64,000 nucleotides of DNA. It comes from an uncultured Clostridia bacterium (GTDB lineage Bacteria > Bacillota > Clostridia > Christensenellales > Borkfalkiaceae). Both the position numbers and the translations under genes were made by a program. This document shows, one piece after another, positions 24,874-33,471 of the stretch. The stretch's first letter is position 1. The number at the start of each line of letters is the position of its first letter. Below the pieces are notes generated by a model. It saw only the letters and a program-made list of their open reading frames with translations, had not been told where the DNA came from and did not search any database. The stretch is from the NCBI GenBank assembly GCA_934247935.1, contig CAKQKE010000004.1, positions 124,001-188,000 of the forward strand. Reading direction: 5' to 3'.

Positions 24874-26940
24874 ATGCAAACCAAACATTTTTATATGGTA
24901 GAAAAGTTGGATTCGTCGAAATATCCCGCTCTTGCGACCGAACTTAAAAAAATCAAAGGCGTAGTAAATCTCGAAATAGACGAAAGCGGCAATCTTTGTT
25001 ATACGGTCGACGAGTGGACCGATGAATACGACGTAATGGTAAGCGTGATGAATAAAATTGCGGACGAGGGAGGCGAACTCGGCTTTATCGACGAGCAGCC
25101 TCAAGCCGAAATCGAAGCCGAAATCGAAGCCGAAACCGTCGAAGTAAGCATAGACGGTGAAGAAGATTATTCTCAAGCCGAAAGCGGGCAAAAAGAAGAC
25201 AAACAAGAAAACAAAGATAAAAAAGGTAAAAAGGATAAAAAACCCATTACCGAAAGTATGCAAAGGGTAATAGAGTTGTGTTTTGCACTCGCACTTTTTG
25301 TCGTTTACGCTTTTGTAGACCACGGCGGAAATTTTGCAAACGTGCTTTTGCTGTTGGCTTTTGCGGTGTCTGGCTACGAAATCCTTTACGACGCCATTTG
25401 CGAAATAGCCAATAAAAACATATTAAATACGCATTTGCTGGTTGCGCTGTCGGCGTTGATTTCGCTGTTTGTAGGACAAACGCTCGTGGGCGCACTGACC
25501 GCATTTATTTATTCGGCGGCATACGTAGTGTGCAAACTTTTCGGTGAAAAATTTTCCTTTAAAGAAACGTTGGGAGAAAAGTATAAAAACGCGGTATGTT
25601 ATGCGCTTGTTGACGGCAAGGAAAAACGCACGCCCGCCGCTGAAGTTGCAGTAAACGACGAAATTGTTTTACACAGAGACGAAACGGCTTATTTCGACTG
25701 TAAAATCAGGCAAGGCGACGCAAAAGTCGAGCGCGTAAAAAACGGTAAAACCGAGTACGTGACGGTTAAAAAGGGCGATAGCATATATTGCGGCGAAAAA
25801 ATTTACGACGGAGACGTTACGGTAACCGTGACTAAACTTTTTGCCGATACGAATAAGGGGAAAGAAAACAATATCGGCGAAATAAAAGGCGTGAAAAAAG
25901 AGAAAAAACTCAACTTGATTTTCAATATAATCGTGCTTGTCGCCGGACTTTTAATCACGTTTATATTGCCGATTTTCGATGAGTACGGCTATGCTTACGG
26001 TTTGACTTTAAGTGCGGCAAAAGGCGCGGCGGTTATTGCGCTTGCGGGCATAAATTATTTGACAGATTGCTTTAAAGACGTCATGTTTAACGCATACGTA
26101 TGTCTCAAAACCAACAGTATAGAGATAACAAATTTCGACGTTATCGAAAAAACGGCAAAGGCAAAAAGCATTGTTTTCGATAAAAACGGCACGCTTACAA
26201 GCGGAAACTATAAAGCCGAAGAAAAAGTTTTCGTAAAAGAATACAAAGGCAAACTTATAGAATTGTTGCAATCGGTTTCGGGTGACGCTCTTCACGAAAA
26301 TTATCCCTTAAATAAAGGCGATATTACCGTCGGATATTTTGCCGACTTTGAGGACAAGCCGCCCGTTATAGAGCAAGAAGGCATAAAAATTTATATAAAA
26401 AAAGCAGGCGAATTTATCGGCGCGGTAATATATAAAGAAGAAGTGTTCCCCGACAGCGTGGGCGCATGCAGAGAACTTCGCGATTTGGGTGTAGAAAAAG
26501 AATATTTGCTTTCGTCCGAAAGTAAGGAGTATACGTCATACCTGCGCACTAAATTCGGTATGTACAATTCGTTCGGACAACTCGACGATGCAAAAAAGGC
26601 TGAAAAATTGCAAGCAATAAAGGACGAAGCCGACGGTACCGTTATTTATGTCGGAAATACCGGCAAGCAGGGCGATTTCGTCACCGTATCCATGGGCAAC
26701 GGTGCGGCGGACATAGTGGTAAAAAACAGTGAAATTTCTTATCTTCCCATGGCGGTCAAGGTTTCTGAAAGGGCGCGGTTCTGGCGCAAAACTTGTTTAA
26801 TTGCCGTTTCGGCATTAAAAGTTTTGTCGCTTGCGGCTATTTTCTTTTTAAATATGGACGCGGCAATCACGGTAAGCATTGCTTCGGCAGGTATGCTTTT
26901 GTGCATGCTTGCGGGAGTGTTTGTCAGAAAGACGGCGTAA
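24874..26940 (+). CDS. P1B-type ATPase-like protein with degraded catalytic motifs
   Basis: A 688-residue protein with heavy-metal P-type ATPase architecture: an HMA-like N-terminal domain (about 5-70) without the CxxC metal motif, a charged Lys/Glu linker, membrane helices, an actuator-like region, and a P-domain. The phosphorylation loop is D436-K-N-G-T, so the invariant Thr of DKTGT is Asn. The TGES loop is not recognisable. The membrane CPC motif is absent (AAVIALAGINYLTD instead), and the hinge GDGxND reads GNTGKQGD at 594-601. The protein is otherwise full-length and in frame with its own promoter and terminator. Transport is unlikely (inference); a regulatory or partner role is possible. 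Confidence 0.8.
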   Translation: MQTKHFYMVEKLDSSKYPALATELKKIKGVVNLEIDESGNLCYTVDEWTDEYDVMVSVMNKIADEGGELGFIDEQPQAEIEAEIEAETVEVSIDGEEDYSQAESGQKEDKQENKDKKGKKDKKPITESMQRVIELCFALALFVVYAFVDHGGNFANVLLLLAFAVSGYEILYDAICEIANKNILNTHLLVALSALISLFVGQTLVGALTAFIYSAAYVVCKLFGEKFSFKETLGEKYKNAVCYALVDGKEKRTPAAEVAVNDEIVLHRDETAYFDCKIRQGDAKVERVKNGKTEYVTVKKGDSIYCGEKIYDGDVTVTVTKLFADTNKGKENNIGEIKGVKKEKKLNLIFNIIVLVAGLLITFILPIFDEYGYAYGLTLSAAKGAAVIALAGINYLTDCFKDVMFNAYVCLKTNSIEITNFDVIEKTAKAKSIVFDKNGTLTSGNYKAEEKVFVKEYKGKLIELLQSVSGDALHENYPLNKGDITVGYFADFEDKPPVIEQEGIKIYIKKAGEFIGAVIYKEEVFPDSVGACRELRDLGVEKEYLLSSESKEYTSYLRTKFGMYNSFGQLDDAKKAEKLQAIKDEADGTVIYVGNTGKQGDFVTVSMGNGAADIVVKNSEISYLPMAVKVSERARFWRKTCLIAVSALKVLSLAAIFFLNMDAAITVSIASAGMLLCMLAGVFVRKTA

Positions 26941-27041
26941 AATCAAGTGGTATGAAAATCGAGACGGTTTAAAATTTAATTGTCGTAATAAAATACGGAG
27001 TAAAAGCATAAAGCGAAAAAAATCGGTTTGACCGATAAACT

Positions 27042-27083
27042 TTTTAAATTAAGTCGATACGTTTTAAATTAAGTCGATACGTT
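27042..27083 (+). repeat. Tandem 20-bp direct repeat
   Basis: TTTTAAATTAAGTCGATACG occurs twice with a 20-base period, directly before the terminator of the degenerate ATPase gene. Confidence 0.85.
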
Positions 27084-27114
27084 GCGAGGGGTAAAAATTT
27101 GCCCCTCGCTTTTA
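27084..27114 (+). terminator. Rho-independent terminator after the degenerate ATPase gene
   Basis: A perfect 8-bp GC-rich stem (27084-27091 with 27102-27109) with a ten-base AT loop is followed by TTTT. Confidence 0.85.
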
Positions 27115-27266
27115 AAATGAAATCAATTTGTAAACATTGCAATCACGTATACAAAAAAAGTTGTTAAAAAGGGCAGTTTTTTGGTTGAAATCGATGTGGT
27201 GAGGGCAAAAAACATTCGATTTTGAGTAAAAAAAGCAACTTTTTTAATAAATTTTTAAAATTTGTC

Positions 27267-27295
27267 TTGAAAAAAATTTTTTAATGTGTTATCAT
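27267..27295 (+). promoter_or_regulatory. Sigma-A promoter of the GH2 glycosidase gene
   Basis: TTGAAA at 27267-27272, 17 bases, TATCAT at 27290-27295. A leader of about 155 bases follows. The remainder of the 26941-27457 gap holds two 20-bp tandem duplications and a terminator. Confidence 0.55.
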
Positions 27296-27403
27296 ATATG
27301 CATTGCGGCTAATAAAGTAAACTTTGCGGCAAATAAAGAATGATAAAGGCAAACAAATGCCGATTAAGCGGAATTTCGGTTGTTAATAAAGAATTGAAGT
27401 TTC

Positions 27404-27443
27404 GCCGATATTAAAAAACATTTGCCATTATTAAAAAACATTT
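27404..27443 (+). repeat. Tandem 20-bp direct repeat in the GH2 leader
   Basis: Two 20-base units share GCC, four variable bases, then TTAAAAAACATTT (27404-27423 and 27424-27443). The second ends just before the ribosome binding site of the GH2 gene. Confidence 0.75.
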
Positions 27444-27457
27444 CAGGAGACTTATTT

Positions 27458-29206
27458 ATGAGAAACGAATACCCGAGACCGGAACTTGTCAGGTCAAATT
27501 GGCTCAACCTTAACGGAGAATGGGATTTTGAATTCGACTTTGGCAACAGCGGAATTACCATATGGGATTTTTACATAGAAAGCAACAAACTTTTCAGATT
27601 CGAGGAAATGCAGAAAAAGCAATTTTCCAAAAAAATCAACGTGCCGTTCTGCCCCGAAAGCAAGTTGTCGGGTATTGAATATAAAGATTTTATAAACGGC
27701 TGTTGGTACAAAAAAGAAGTTGATATTCCCGATGGTTGGAAAGGCAGGGTGCTTTTGCATTTCGAAGCGGCTTATTATGAAACTTACGTCGTTGTAAACG
27801 GCAAAGTTTTAGGTAACCACAAGGGCGGTTACACTCCGTTTACTTTCGATATTACCGACTGCATCGAAAACGGCAAAGCGCAAATTCTCGTGCATTGCTC
27901 GGGTGACCCGAGAGACAGGTTGCAACCTTCGGGTAAGCAATCCATCACCTACGAATCGCACGGCTGTTTTTATACTCGTTCGACGGGCATCTGGCAAACG
28001 GTCTGGATTGAAAACGTACCCGATACTTATCTCACGGCAATCAAAACCGACAGCGACACAGACAATAAAAAACTCAACGCAAAACTCACTTTCAATGCTC
28101 TCGGAGACAAAAAAGTCACGCTTAAAGCGTCGTTCGGGGGTAAGCCGATGGGAGAAGTCACGGCTGTCACCACGATGAAAGAAGTATACGTTCAACTTCC
28201 CGTTCGTTCGCTTAAACTTTGGGACGTAAAAACCCCCAATTTGTACGATTTGACGATAACCGTTGAGAGTGAAAGCGGCAAAGACGAGATTACTTCTTAC
28301 TTCGGTATGAGAAAAATCGAACTCGACGAAACCTGTCTTAAACTCAACGGAAAGAAAATTATGCAAAGACTCGTGCTTGACCAGGGTTATTATCCGGACG
28401 GCATTTATACCGCTCCTACCGACGAGGATTTGAAGAAAGACATTTTGATTTCGCAAAGACTCGGTTTTAACGGCGCAAGACTCCACCAGAAAGTATTTGA
28501 AAGAAGATTTTTATATTACTGTGACAAACTCGGCTATATAGTTTGGGGCGAATATCCAAGTTGGAATTTCGACCACACAACGGACAGGGCATTGCAATAT
28601 TATTTGCCCGAATGGCTGGAATCTGTTGAAAGAGACTACAATCACCCCGCGATTATAGGCTGGTGTCCCACAAACGAAAACTGGAAAATCAACAAGTCCG
28701 ACCAATGCGACGCATTTATTAAGCAACTTTATCTCGAGACAAAAAGATACGACACATACAGACCCGTCATCGACGTAAGTTGGAATTACCACGTACAAAC
28801 GGATATTTTCGATACTCACGATTACGTTCAGGATACGGCTGAATTCCGCAAGAGATACGGCAAATGGGAGGACGGAAAGTGCTTCGAGCAGTTCAACCAA
28901 AAATACGACGGTCAACCTTACTTCCTCAGCGAGTACGGCGGAATTAAGTGGTCGCTTAAAGACGACGGCTGGGGTTACGGCGACGGACCTAAGACGGTCG
29001 AAGAGTTTGTAAAGAGATACAACAGTTTCACAAAAACGTTGCTTTCAAACCCGAGAATGTGTGCGCTTTGCTATACTCAACTTTACGACGTAGAGCAAGA
29101 GCAAAACGGTCTTTACAACTATGACAGAACGCCCAAGTTCAGCGAAGAAATCATGGACGATTTCAAAAAGAACATGACAAAAAAAGCGGCAATCGAAAAA
29201 GAATAA
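27458..29206 (+). CDS. Glycoside hydrolase family 2 protein (beta-galactosidase/glucuronidase-like)
   Basis: A 582-residue cytosolic GH2 enzyme without a signal peptide. The N-terminal jelly roll (YPRPELVRSNWLNLNGEWDF, then HFEAAYYETYVVVNGKVLGNHKGGYTPFTFDIT) leads to the immunoglobulin-like domain and a TIM barrel. The acid/base Glu407 lies in GWCPTNENW and the nucleophile Glu492 in FLSEYGGIKW, both intact. Its compact three-domain form differs from the long LacZ-like protein at 4964. Beta-galactosidase, glucuronidase or another beta-glycosidase activity cannot be told apart by eye. The start is ATG 27458 after CAGGAGA; an in-frame TTG 12 codons upstream has no ribosome site. No transporter or regulator adjoins it. 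Confidence 0.9.
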   Translation: MRNEYPRPELVRSNWLNLNGEWDFEFDFGNSGITIWDFYIESNKLFRFEEMQKKQFSKKINVPFCPESKLSGIEYKDFINGCWYKKEVDIPDGWKGRVLLHFEAAYYETYVVVNGKVLGNHKGGYTPFTFDITDCIENGKAQILVHCSGDPRDRLQPSGKQSITYESHGCFYTRSTGIWQTVWIENVPDTYLTAIKTDSDTDNKKLNAKLTFNALGDKKVTLKASFGGKPMGEVTAVTTMKEVYVQLPVRSLKLWDVKTPNLYDLTITVESESGKDEITSYFGMRKIELDETCLKLNGKKIMQRLVLDQGYYPDGIYTAPTDEDLKKDILISQRLGFNGARLHQKVFERRFLYYCDKLGYIVWGEYPSWNFDHTTDRALQYYLPEWLESVERDYNHPAIIGWCPTNENWKINKSDQCDAFIKQLYLETKRYDTYRPVIDVSWNYHVQTDIFDTHDYVQDTAEFRKRYGKWEDGKCFEQFNQKYDGQPYFLSEYGGIKWSLKDDGWGYGDGPKTVEEFVKRYNSFTKTLLSNPRMCALCYTQLYDVEQEQNGLYNYDRTPKFSEEIMDDFKKNMTKKAAIEKE

Positions 29207-29233
29207 AAAAATTCAATAGTAAAATAATAAATG

Positions 29234-29278
29234 ATAGCAGGGGATGAAATATTTTCCTGCTATTACTTTATTTTGCTT
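29234..29278 (+). terminator. Probable terminator after the GH2 gene
   Basis: An 8-bp stem (29234-29241 with 29256-29263) with a 14-base loop, followed by a T-rich stretch. Confidence 0.5.
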
Positions 29279-29422
29279 TTTTATTTTAAAGTCAAGCGGC
29301 GGACGAAGTGGACGGTAAAGAAGATAAACGATAAAACAGATACGCCGGTAAAATAACGAACGAAGTTAAACATTAAAGCATATTATTTTATTACAAATAT
29401 ATTACGATAAACGGAGAGGAAA

Positions 29423-30211
29423 ATGTTCGGAAAAAAGAAAAAGAAATCAGGCTTGGCTCTCGGCAGCGGCGGAACGAAAGGCATGGCTCATCTCGGCGTG
29501 CTTAAAGCCTTTGAAGAAGAGGGTATTAAATTCGACATGGTGGCGGGTACGAGTATCGGCAGCATTGTCGGCGGATTATATGCGTGCGGCGTAAGTGTGA
29601 GAGAAATGCTTGAAATGTTGCGCTTGTTTGATTTTACAGACCCGCAAATGCTGTTTATGATGACTTTGGGCGGCACTCCCGTCGAAAGCGTACTTTATAA
29701 AATCACCGGCGGTAAGGAATTCGACGAAACCAAAATACCGTTTAAGGCGGTGGCGGTCGATAAAGATTCCGGCGAGGTTGTGATAATCGACAGCGGAAGA
29801 TTGAGTAAGGCTATGGCGGCGTCGAGTGCGATTCTTCCGGTATTCAGACCGGTCGACGTAAACGGCAGGCAGTGTATTGACGGGGCTTATCTCAACGCAG
29901 TTCCCGCCGACGTGTGCAAAAATATGGGTGCGGATTTTGTGTTGAGCGTAAATTTGTCGGGCGAACAAAGAATGAACAGCGCAACGAAACCCACTTTAGA
30001 TAAACTTTATCCCGACAATAAAGTGCCGCTTTTCGACAGGCTGAAATATATGTACGACAATTCCGACTACATTTTGTCTCCCGATTTATCGGCGTACAGA
30101 AGCATGAACATAAAGGGTATGGACGATATGTACGATATAGGGTACAATATTGCAAAAGAAAAAATGCCCGAAATTGTTTCGGCTTTAAACAAAAACGGCT
30201 TTAAATTTTAG
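29423..30211 (+). CDS. Patatin-like phospholipase (RssA-type)
   Basis: A 262-residue patatin-fold hydrolase. The oxyanion loop is GLALGSGGTKGMAHLGVL near 10-27, the nucleophile Ser lies in AGTSIGSIVGGLYA near 39-52, and the catalytic Asp in CIDGAYLNAVP near 153. Ser and Asp form the catalytic dyad that cleaves lipid acyl chains. There is no signal peptide; the protein begins with a basic KKKKK-type stretch that may bring it to the membrane. It is a single gene between GH2 and cwlD, with CGGAGAGGA before the ATG. Substrate unknown. Confidence 0.9.
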   Translation: MFGKKKKKSGLALGSGGTKGMAHLGVLKAFEEEGIKFDMVAGTSIGSIVGGLYACGVSVREMLEMLRLFDFTDPQMLFMMTLGGTPVESVLYKITGGKEFDETKIPFKAVAVDKDSGEVVIIDSGRLSKAMAASSAILPVFRPVDVNGRQCIDGAYLNAVPADVCKNMGADFVLSVNLSGEQRMNSATKPTLDKLYPDNKVPLFDRLKYMYDNSDYILSPDLSAYRSMNIKGMDDMYDIGYNIAKEKMPEIVSALNKNGFKF

Positions 30212-30268
30212 CGATTTTACTGCAATTTTACATTTTTAAAATTTATGTTTATATCAGAATGGTTCAAT

Positions 30269-30313
30269 AAAAAACACACTGCGGCAGAGTATTTGCTTTG
30301 CGGTGTGTTTTTT
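30269..30313 (+). terminator. Rho-independent terminator after the patatin gene
   Basis: A 14-base arm (30269-30282) pairs with 30300-30313 (A run with T run, then CACAC with GTGTG), ending in six T. It may work on both strands. Confidence 0.85.
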
Positions 30314-30412
30314 ATTGGCGATAAACTATGCGACCGCATAATTTTATACAATGCCATTATATGTGGAAATATATAGCATTTTGGCGATTATGGTGTCAAA
30401 AACGGACGAAAT

Positions 30413-30470
30413 TGTGGATAAATAGGCTAAAAAAAGGCGAGTTATCCACAATGGAGTCGAGTTGTCCACA
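30413..30470. promoter_or_regulatory. Cluster of three DnaA-box sequences
   Basis: The consensus 9-mer TTATCCACA occurs at 30442-30450 and, inverted, at 30413-30421. TTGTCCACA, one mismatch, is at 30462-30470. The three sites fall within 58 bases in an AT-rich 581-base gap (30212-30792). DnaA, replication or gidA-type genes are not nearby and transcription runs the same way on both sides, so this looks more like a DnaA-binding or titration site than the origin (inference). Confidence 0.6.
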
Positions 30471-30642
30471 ATTTTATGCATAAAAATCGGTTTATAGAAC
30501 AAACGTTTTGACAGCCTTTTGACGAATTATTACGTTTAAACAATCGACTGAGATATTAATGTGCTGAAAATCGACAAATTACGACATTTGACCTGAATAT
30601 TTTATGCGTTTATTCATTATGCATAAAATTTTTAAAGCCAAA

Positions 30643-30671
30643 TTGTTTTGGTATTATTTGCGGTGTATACT
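30643..30671 (+). promoter_or_regulatory. Possible promoter of cwlD
   Basis: TTGTTT at 30643-30648, 17 bases, TATACT at 30666-30671. A housekeeping-type promoter would be unusual for a forespore gene, so this may be only one of several. Confidence 0.45.
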
Positions 30672-30792
30672 CAATAAAATAATATCGGAGAAAAATCCGA
30701 CGGTGGGTTACCCGTACAAGGGTAAAAACAAAACGGCAAAAACATTTAATATGCATATTAAATTGATCCGCTTATCGTCGGCGTAACAAATT

Positions 30793-31650
30793 ATGAATTC
30801 GATAATAATCAATACCGCTCGTAAGATAAGCAACACAAGCGAAATAAACGGAGTAAAAGCAGGCGCATTAAAAGAGCAAAGAAAAGTAAACAAAACAAGC
30901 CCAAAAGGCGGGCATAGCGAAAAAAGAGAAACAAAAAAATCAAAACAAAATATAATCAGTCGCAAGGCAAATTTTATTAAAAAATTTTTTGCGTTGACGG
31001 CAATGATTATGACTGCGGTTACTTCTGGTTGCGGCGGCGCGGTTGCGGTCGGTTCGCCAAAGCCGATTTACACTATCGTGCTCGACGCGGGGCATGGCGG
31101 AATCGACGGCGGAGTAAAGGGCATATGCGGCAGCGTCGAGGCGGATATCAACCTCGAAATGGCGTTCAGTCTTAAAAAATCGTTTGAATCGGCAGGGTTT
31201 AAAGTCGTTATGACGAGAAATAGTCAAGCGGGTTTGTACGGCGTGTACACTGCGGGATTTAAAAAACGCGACATGAATAAGCGCAGAGAAATTATAGAAA
31301 AAGCAAAGCCGCATCTTGTAATATCCGTACATATGAACAGTTTTCCGGTCGATAAAACTCGCCGCGGCGCACAGGTCTTTTATAAAACAGGCAGCGACGA
31401 AAGTAAAAATTTATCAAACGTAATTCAAAACAGACTCAATAAAATGGAAGAAAGTACGCGCGAGTGTATAAATTTGTCGGGCGATTTTTACATGTTAAAC
31501 TGCACCGATTACACCTCCGTGCTTATAGAATGCGGCTTTTTATCCAATGCGGAAGACGAGAGGTTGCTTTTGACCGAGGATTACAGGGACAAATTTTCGC
31601 AAGTAGTCACCATGGCGGTGGTGGAGTATTATGCGACTTTAAGCGTATGA
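30793..31650 (+). CDS. cwlD: N-acetylmuramoyl-L-alanine amidase, CwlD-like
   Basis: A 285-residue Amidase_3 enzyme. The catalytic zinc site is complete: His in VLDAGHGGIDGG, Glu in GSVEADINLEMA, His in LVISVHMNSF, and the C-terminal Glu in VLIECGFLSNAEDE. Length and the single N-terminal hydrophobic segment suit CwlD, which prepares muramic lactam in the spore cortex. The assigned start gives a basic 55-residue region before the hydrophobic segment (about 60-80), longer than in Bacillus CwlD. A Cys follows that segment (TSGCGG), but the lipobox is weak. A start nearer the hydrophobic segment is possible but no codon there has a ribosome site. Confidence 0.85.
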   Translation: MNSIIINTARKISNTSEINGVKAGALKEQRKVNKTSPKGGHSEKRETKKSKQNIISRKANFIKKFFALTAMIMTAVTSGCGGAVAVGSPKPIYTIVLDAGHGGIDGGVKGICGSVEADINLEMAFSLKKSFESAGFKVVMTRNSQAGLYGVYTAGFKKRDMNKRREIIEKAKPHLVISVHMNSFPVDKTRRGAQVFYKTGSDESKNLSNVIQNRLNKMEESTRECINLSGDFYMLNCTDYTSVLIECGFLSNAEDERLLLTEDYRDKFSQVVTMAVVEYYATLSV

Positions 31651-31723
31651 CAAGGGAAATAACCTGTCTCTTGATTTTTTTGCTTGTCTGGATTTTAACC
31701 GTTTAATTTCGCAGTAAATATTC

Positions 31724-31752
31724 TTTACTAAAATTTATAAATAATGTATAAT
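31724..31752 (+). promoter_or_regulatory. Promoter of the CPBP protease gene (probably leaderless)
   Basis: TTTACT at 31724-31729, 17 bases, TATAAT at 31747-31752. Predicted initiation at about 31759-31761 is only two to four bases before the ATG at 31763, which lacks a ribosome site. Confidence 0.6.
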
Positions 31753-31762
31753 AAATTTACTT

Positions 31763-32764
31763 ATGAAAAACAAAAACGACAAAACGAACGCGCTATATGC
31801 CGAAAATAAAGGCGTAAACGAAATAAACGCCGATAATAAAGAGATAAAAAGCGGGTGCGCGTTAAAAAAAACAGATATAAATTTCGGCGGTTGGTTTTTT
31901 ACGAGTTGCATTTGCGCATATATGCTTCTTCAACTCGTTTATGCCGTTGCGGTGACCGTAGTCGCGCAAAAAACGGGATCGTCGGTTGAAACTACAAGCG
32001 GAAAACCCGCTTTTAAGTTTTTGGCGTATTGCGTGTGCGGTACGGCAATTTTCGCATGCGCTTTATTTTATTCTTTAAAGGAAAAAACCAACCTTTTATC
32101 TTACGTAAAAGTAAAAAAATTCTCGATAAAATATGCCTTAATTGCAGTTGTGTGTCTGTTCGGACTGCTGCTTGGGTTGGGCAAGGCGAACGATTTGTTT
32201 GTATATTTTTTAAACAAACTCGGTTATAATCCCCCTCAGGTTACGCTTCCGCCTGCAAGCGTGGGCAATTATTTACTCGGTTTGTTGTGTATATGTCTTT
32301 TGCCTGCGGTGGTAGAAGAATTTTTATTCCGAGGGGTAATTCTGACCGCTTTCGACGATTTTTCCACGGTGTCAGCGGTAATTTTAAACGGCGTGTTGTT
32401 TTCACTGTTTCATATGTCGCCCGCCCAAACCGTGTACCAGTTTCTCGTGGGCGCGACGTACGCATTGATTGCGAGAAAAAGCGGTTCGGTCATTCCCACG
32501 ACGATTATGCACTTTTTAAACAATGCATTGGTGCTTACTTTGGCTTATTTTTTCCCGCAAGTAGATTTATATTCGGGTATAAAAGGCATTGTTTTAATGG
32601 TAGTCGGGCTTATTGCGCTTGCAATTTCGTGCGTGTGGCTTTTTAAACAAAAACAAAACGATTTGCCCGAAAACAATAAAAAACTTAAAATAAAAGATTT
32701 TTACGCTTATTCGGGCGGCGTTGCGGTTTGCGTTTTTATGTGGTTTGTAACTCTTTTCGCATGA
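31763..32764 (+). CDS. CPBP family intramembrane glutamic endopeptidase (Abi/Rce1-like)
   Basis: A 333-residue polytopic membrane protein with the CPBP signatures in order: EEFLFRG (EExxxR) in LLPAVVEEFLFRGVILTAF, LFSLFHMSP (FxxxH), and TTIMHFLNNALV (HxxxN/D). These form the Rce1-like active site. About eight membrane helices are predicted after a charged N-terminal segment of some 35 residues. Roles known in the family include processing of prenylated or bacteriocin-like peptides and self-immunity, but no such gene is adjacent. A 29-base tandem repeat array follows the gene. Confidence 0.88.
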   Translation: MKNKNDKTNALYAENKGVNEINADNKEIKSGCALKKTDINFGGWFFTSCICAYMLLQLVYAVAVTVVAQKTGSSVETTSGKPAFKFLAYCVCGTAIFACALFYSLKEKTNLLSYVKVKKFSIKYALIAVVCLFGLLLGLGKANDLFVYFLNKLGYNPPQVTLPPASVGNYLLGLLCICLLPAVVEEFLFRGVILTAFDDFSTVSAVILNGVLFSLFHMSPAQTVYQFLVGATYALIARKSGSVIPTTIMHFLNNALVLTLAYFFPQVDLYSGIKGIVLMVVGLIALAISCVWLFKQKQNDLPENNKKLKIKDFYAYSGGVAVCVFMWFVTLFA

Positions 32765-32826
32765 GAATAAACAAAAAAACTACTAGCCGACGCTTTTTAA
32801 CGGCGTTTGCCAATGCGCGATAATAT

Positions 32827-32942
32827 GCGGAGCGATAAACAAGGAGCGGTAGCGTGCGGAACGATAAACAAGGCGCGGTAGTGTGCTAGTAATAAACAAA
32901 GTGCGGTAGCGTGCGGAACGATAAACAAGGCGCGGAGCGCGC
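32827..32942 (+). repeat. Tandem array of four 29-bp units
   Basis: The units begin at 32827, 32856, 32885 and 32913. Each contains (C/T)GATAAACAAGG-like sequence followed by GCGGTAGCGT or a variant. The third unit is the most diverged and is one base short. The array fills most of the gap between the CPBP gene and rlmH. Confidence 0.85.
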
Positions 32943-32984
32943 GAAATATAAAAATATAATTAAAAACGGTAAAAAGGGGATAAA

Positions 32985-33461
32985 ATGATAAAGATAAACG
33001 TAGTTTGCGTGGGCAAAGTAAAGGAAAATTATTATAAAGAGTCTATTGCGGAATATTTAAAAAGGCTTAAAAGGTTTTGCGAAGTTTCTTTTACGGAATG
33101 TAAAGACGAAACTTTTTCAAAAGAGCCGTCGCCCGCCGACATAGTTCGCCTGTTAAAAAAAGAAGGCGAGGGCATAGAGAAAAATTTAAAAGGATATGTA
33201 ATCGCCCTTGCCGTCGAGGGTAAAAAAATGTCTTCTGAAACGCTTGCGAAAAAAATCGAGGGTTTAGTTGACGCAGGTGAGGGAATAATTACTTTTGTAA
33301 TAGGCGGGTCTTACGGAATAGACGCAAGCATAAAGCAAAAAGCGGACGAAAAAATTTCGTTTTCGGACATGACTTTTCCGCACACGCTTATGCGGGTGCT
33401 GCTTTTAGAACAAATATACAGGGCTTTTATGATAAACGCCGACAGCGATTATCACAAGTGA
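32985..33461 (+). CDS. rlmH: 23S rRNA (pseudouridine1915-N3)-methyltransferase RlmH
   Basis: A 158-residue SPOUT methyltransferase that modifies pseudouridine 1915 of helix 69 in 23S rRNA. Family marks are KINVVCVGKVKENYYKESIAEYLKRL at the N-terminus, FVIGGSYGID near 105-114 in the knot, and the C-terminal SDMTFPHTLMRVLLLEQIYRAFMI with NSDYHK-like ending (DSDYHK). Length is exactly that of the family. AAAAGGGGA precedes the ATG. tadA follows 10 bases after the stop codon, so two RNA-modification genes probably share a transcript. Confidence 0.97.
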   Translation: MIKINVVCVGKVKENYYKESIAEYLKRLKRFCEVSFTECKDETFSKEPSPADIVRLLKKEGEGIEKNLKGYVIALAVEGKKMSSETLAKKIEGLVDAGEGIITFVIGGSYGIDASIKQKADEKISFSDMTFPHTLMRVLLLEQIYRAFMINADSDYHK

Positions 33462-33471
33462 GAGAGTTTTT

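Noticed and set aside
30604..30786. Small 60-codon reading frame upstream of cwlD
   Set aside because: It spans the putative cwlD promoter, has no ribosome binding site and encodes a composition typical of AT-rich non-coding DNA.
30212..30792. Chromosomal replication origin
   Set aside because: Three DnaA boxes are present, but origin-linked genes are absent, transcription direction does not change across the gap, and no clear DNA unwinding element pattern was identified.
32827..32942. CRISPR array
   Set aside because: The 29-bp units are directly adjacent with no unique spacers and no cas genes are near.
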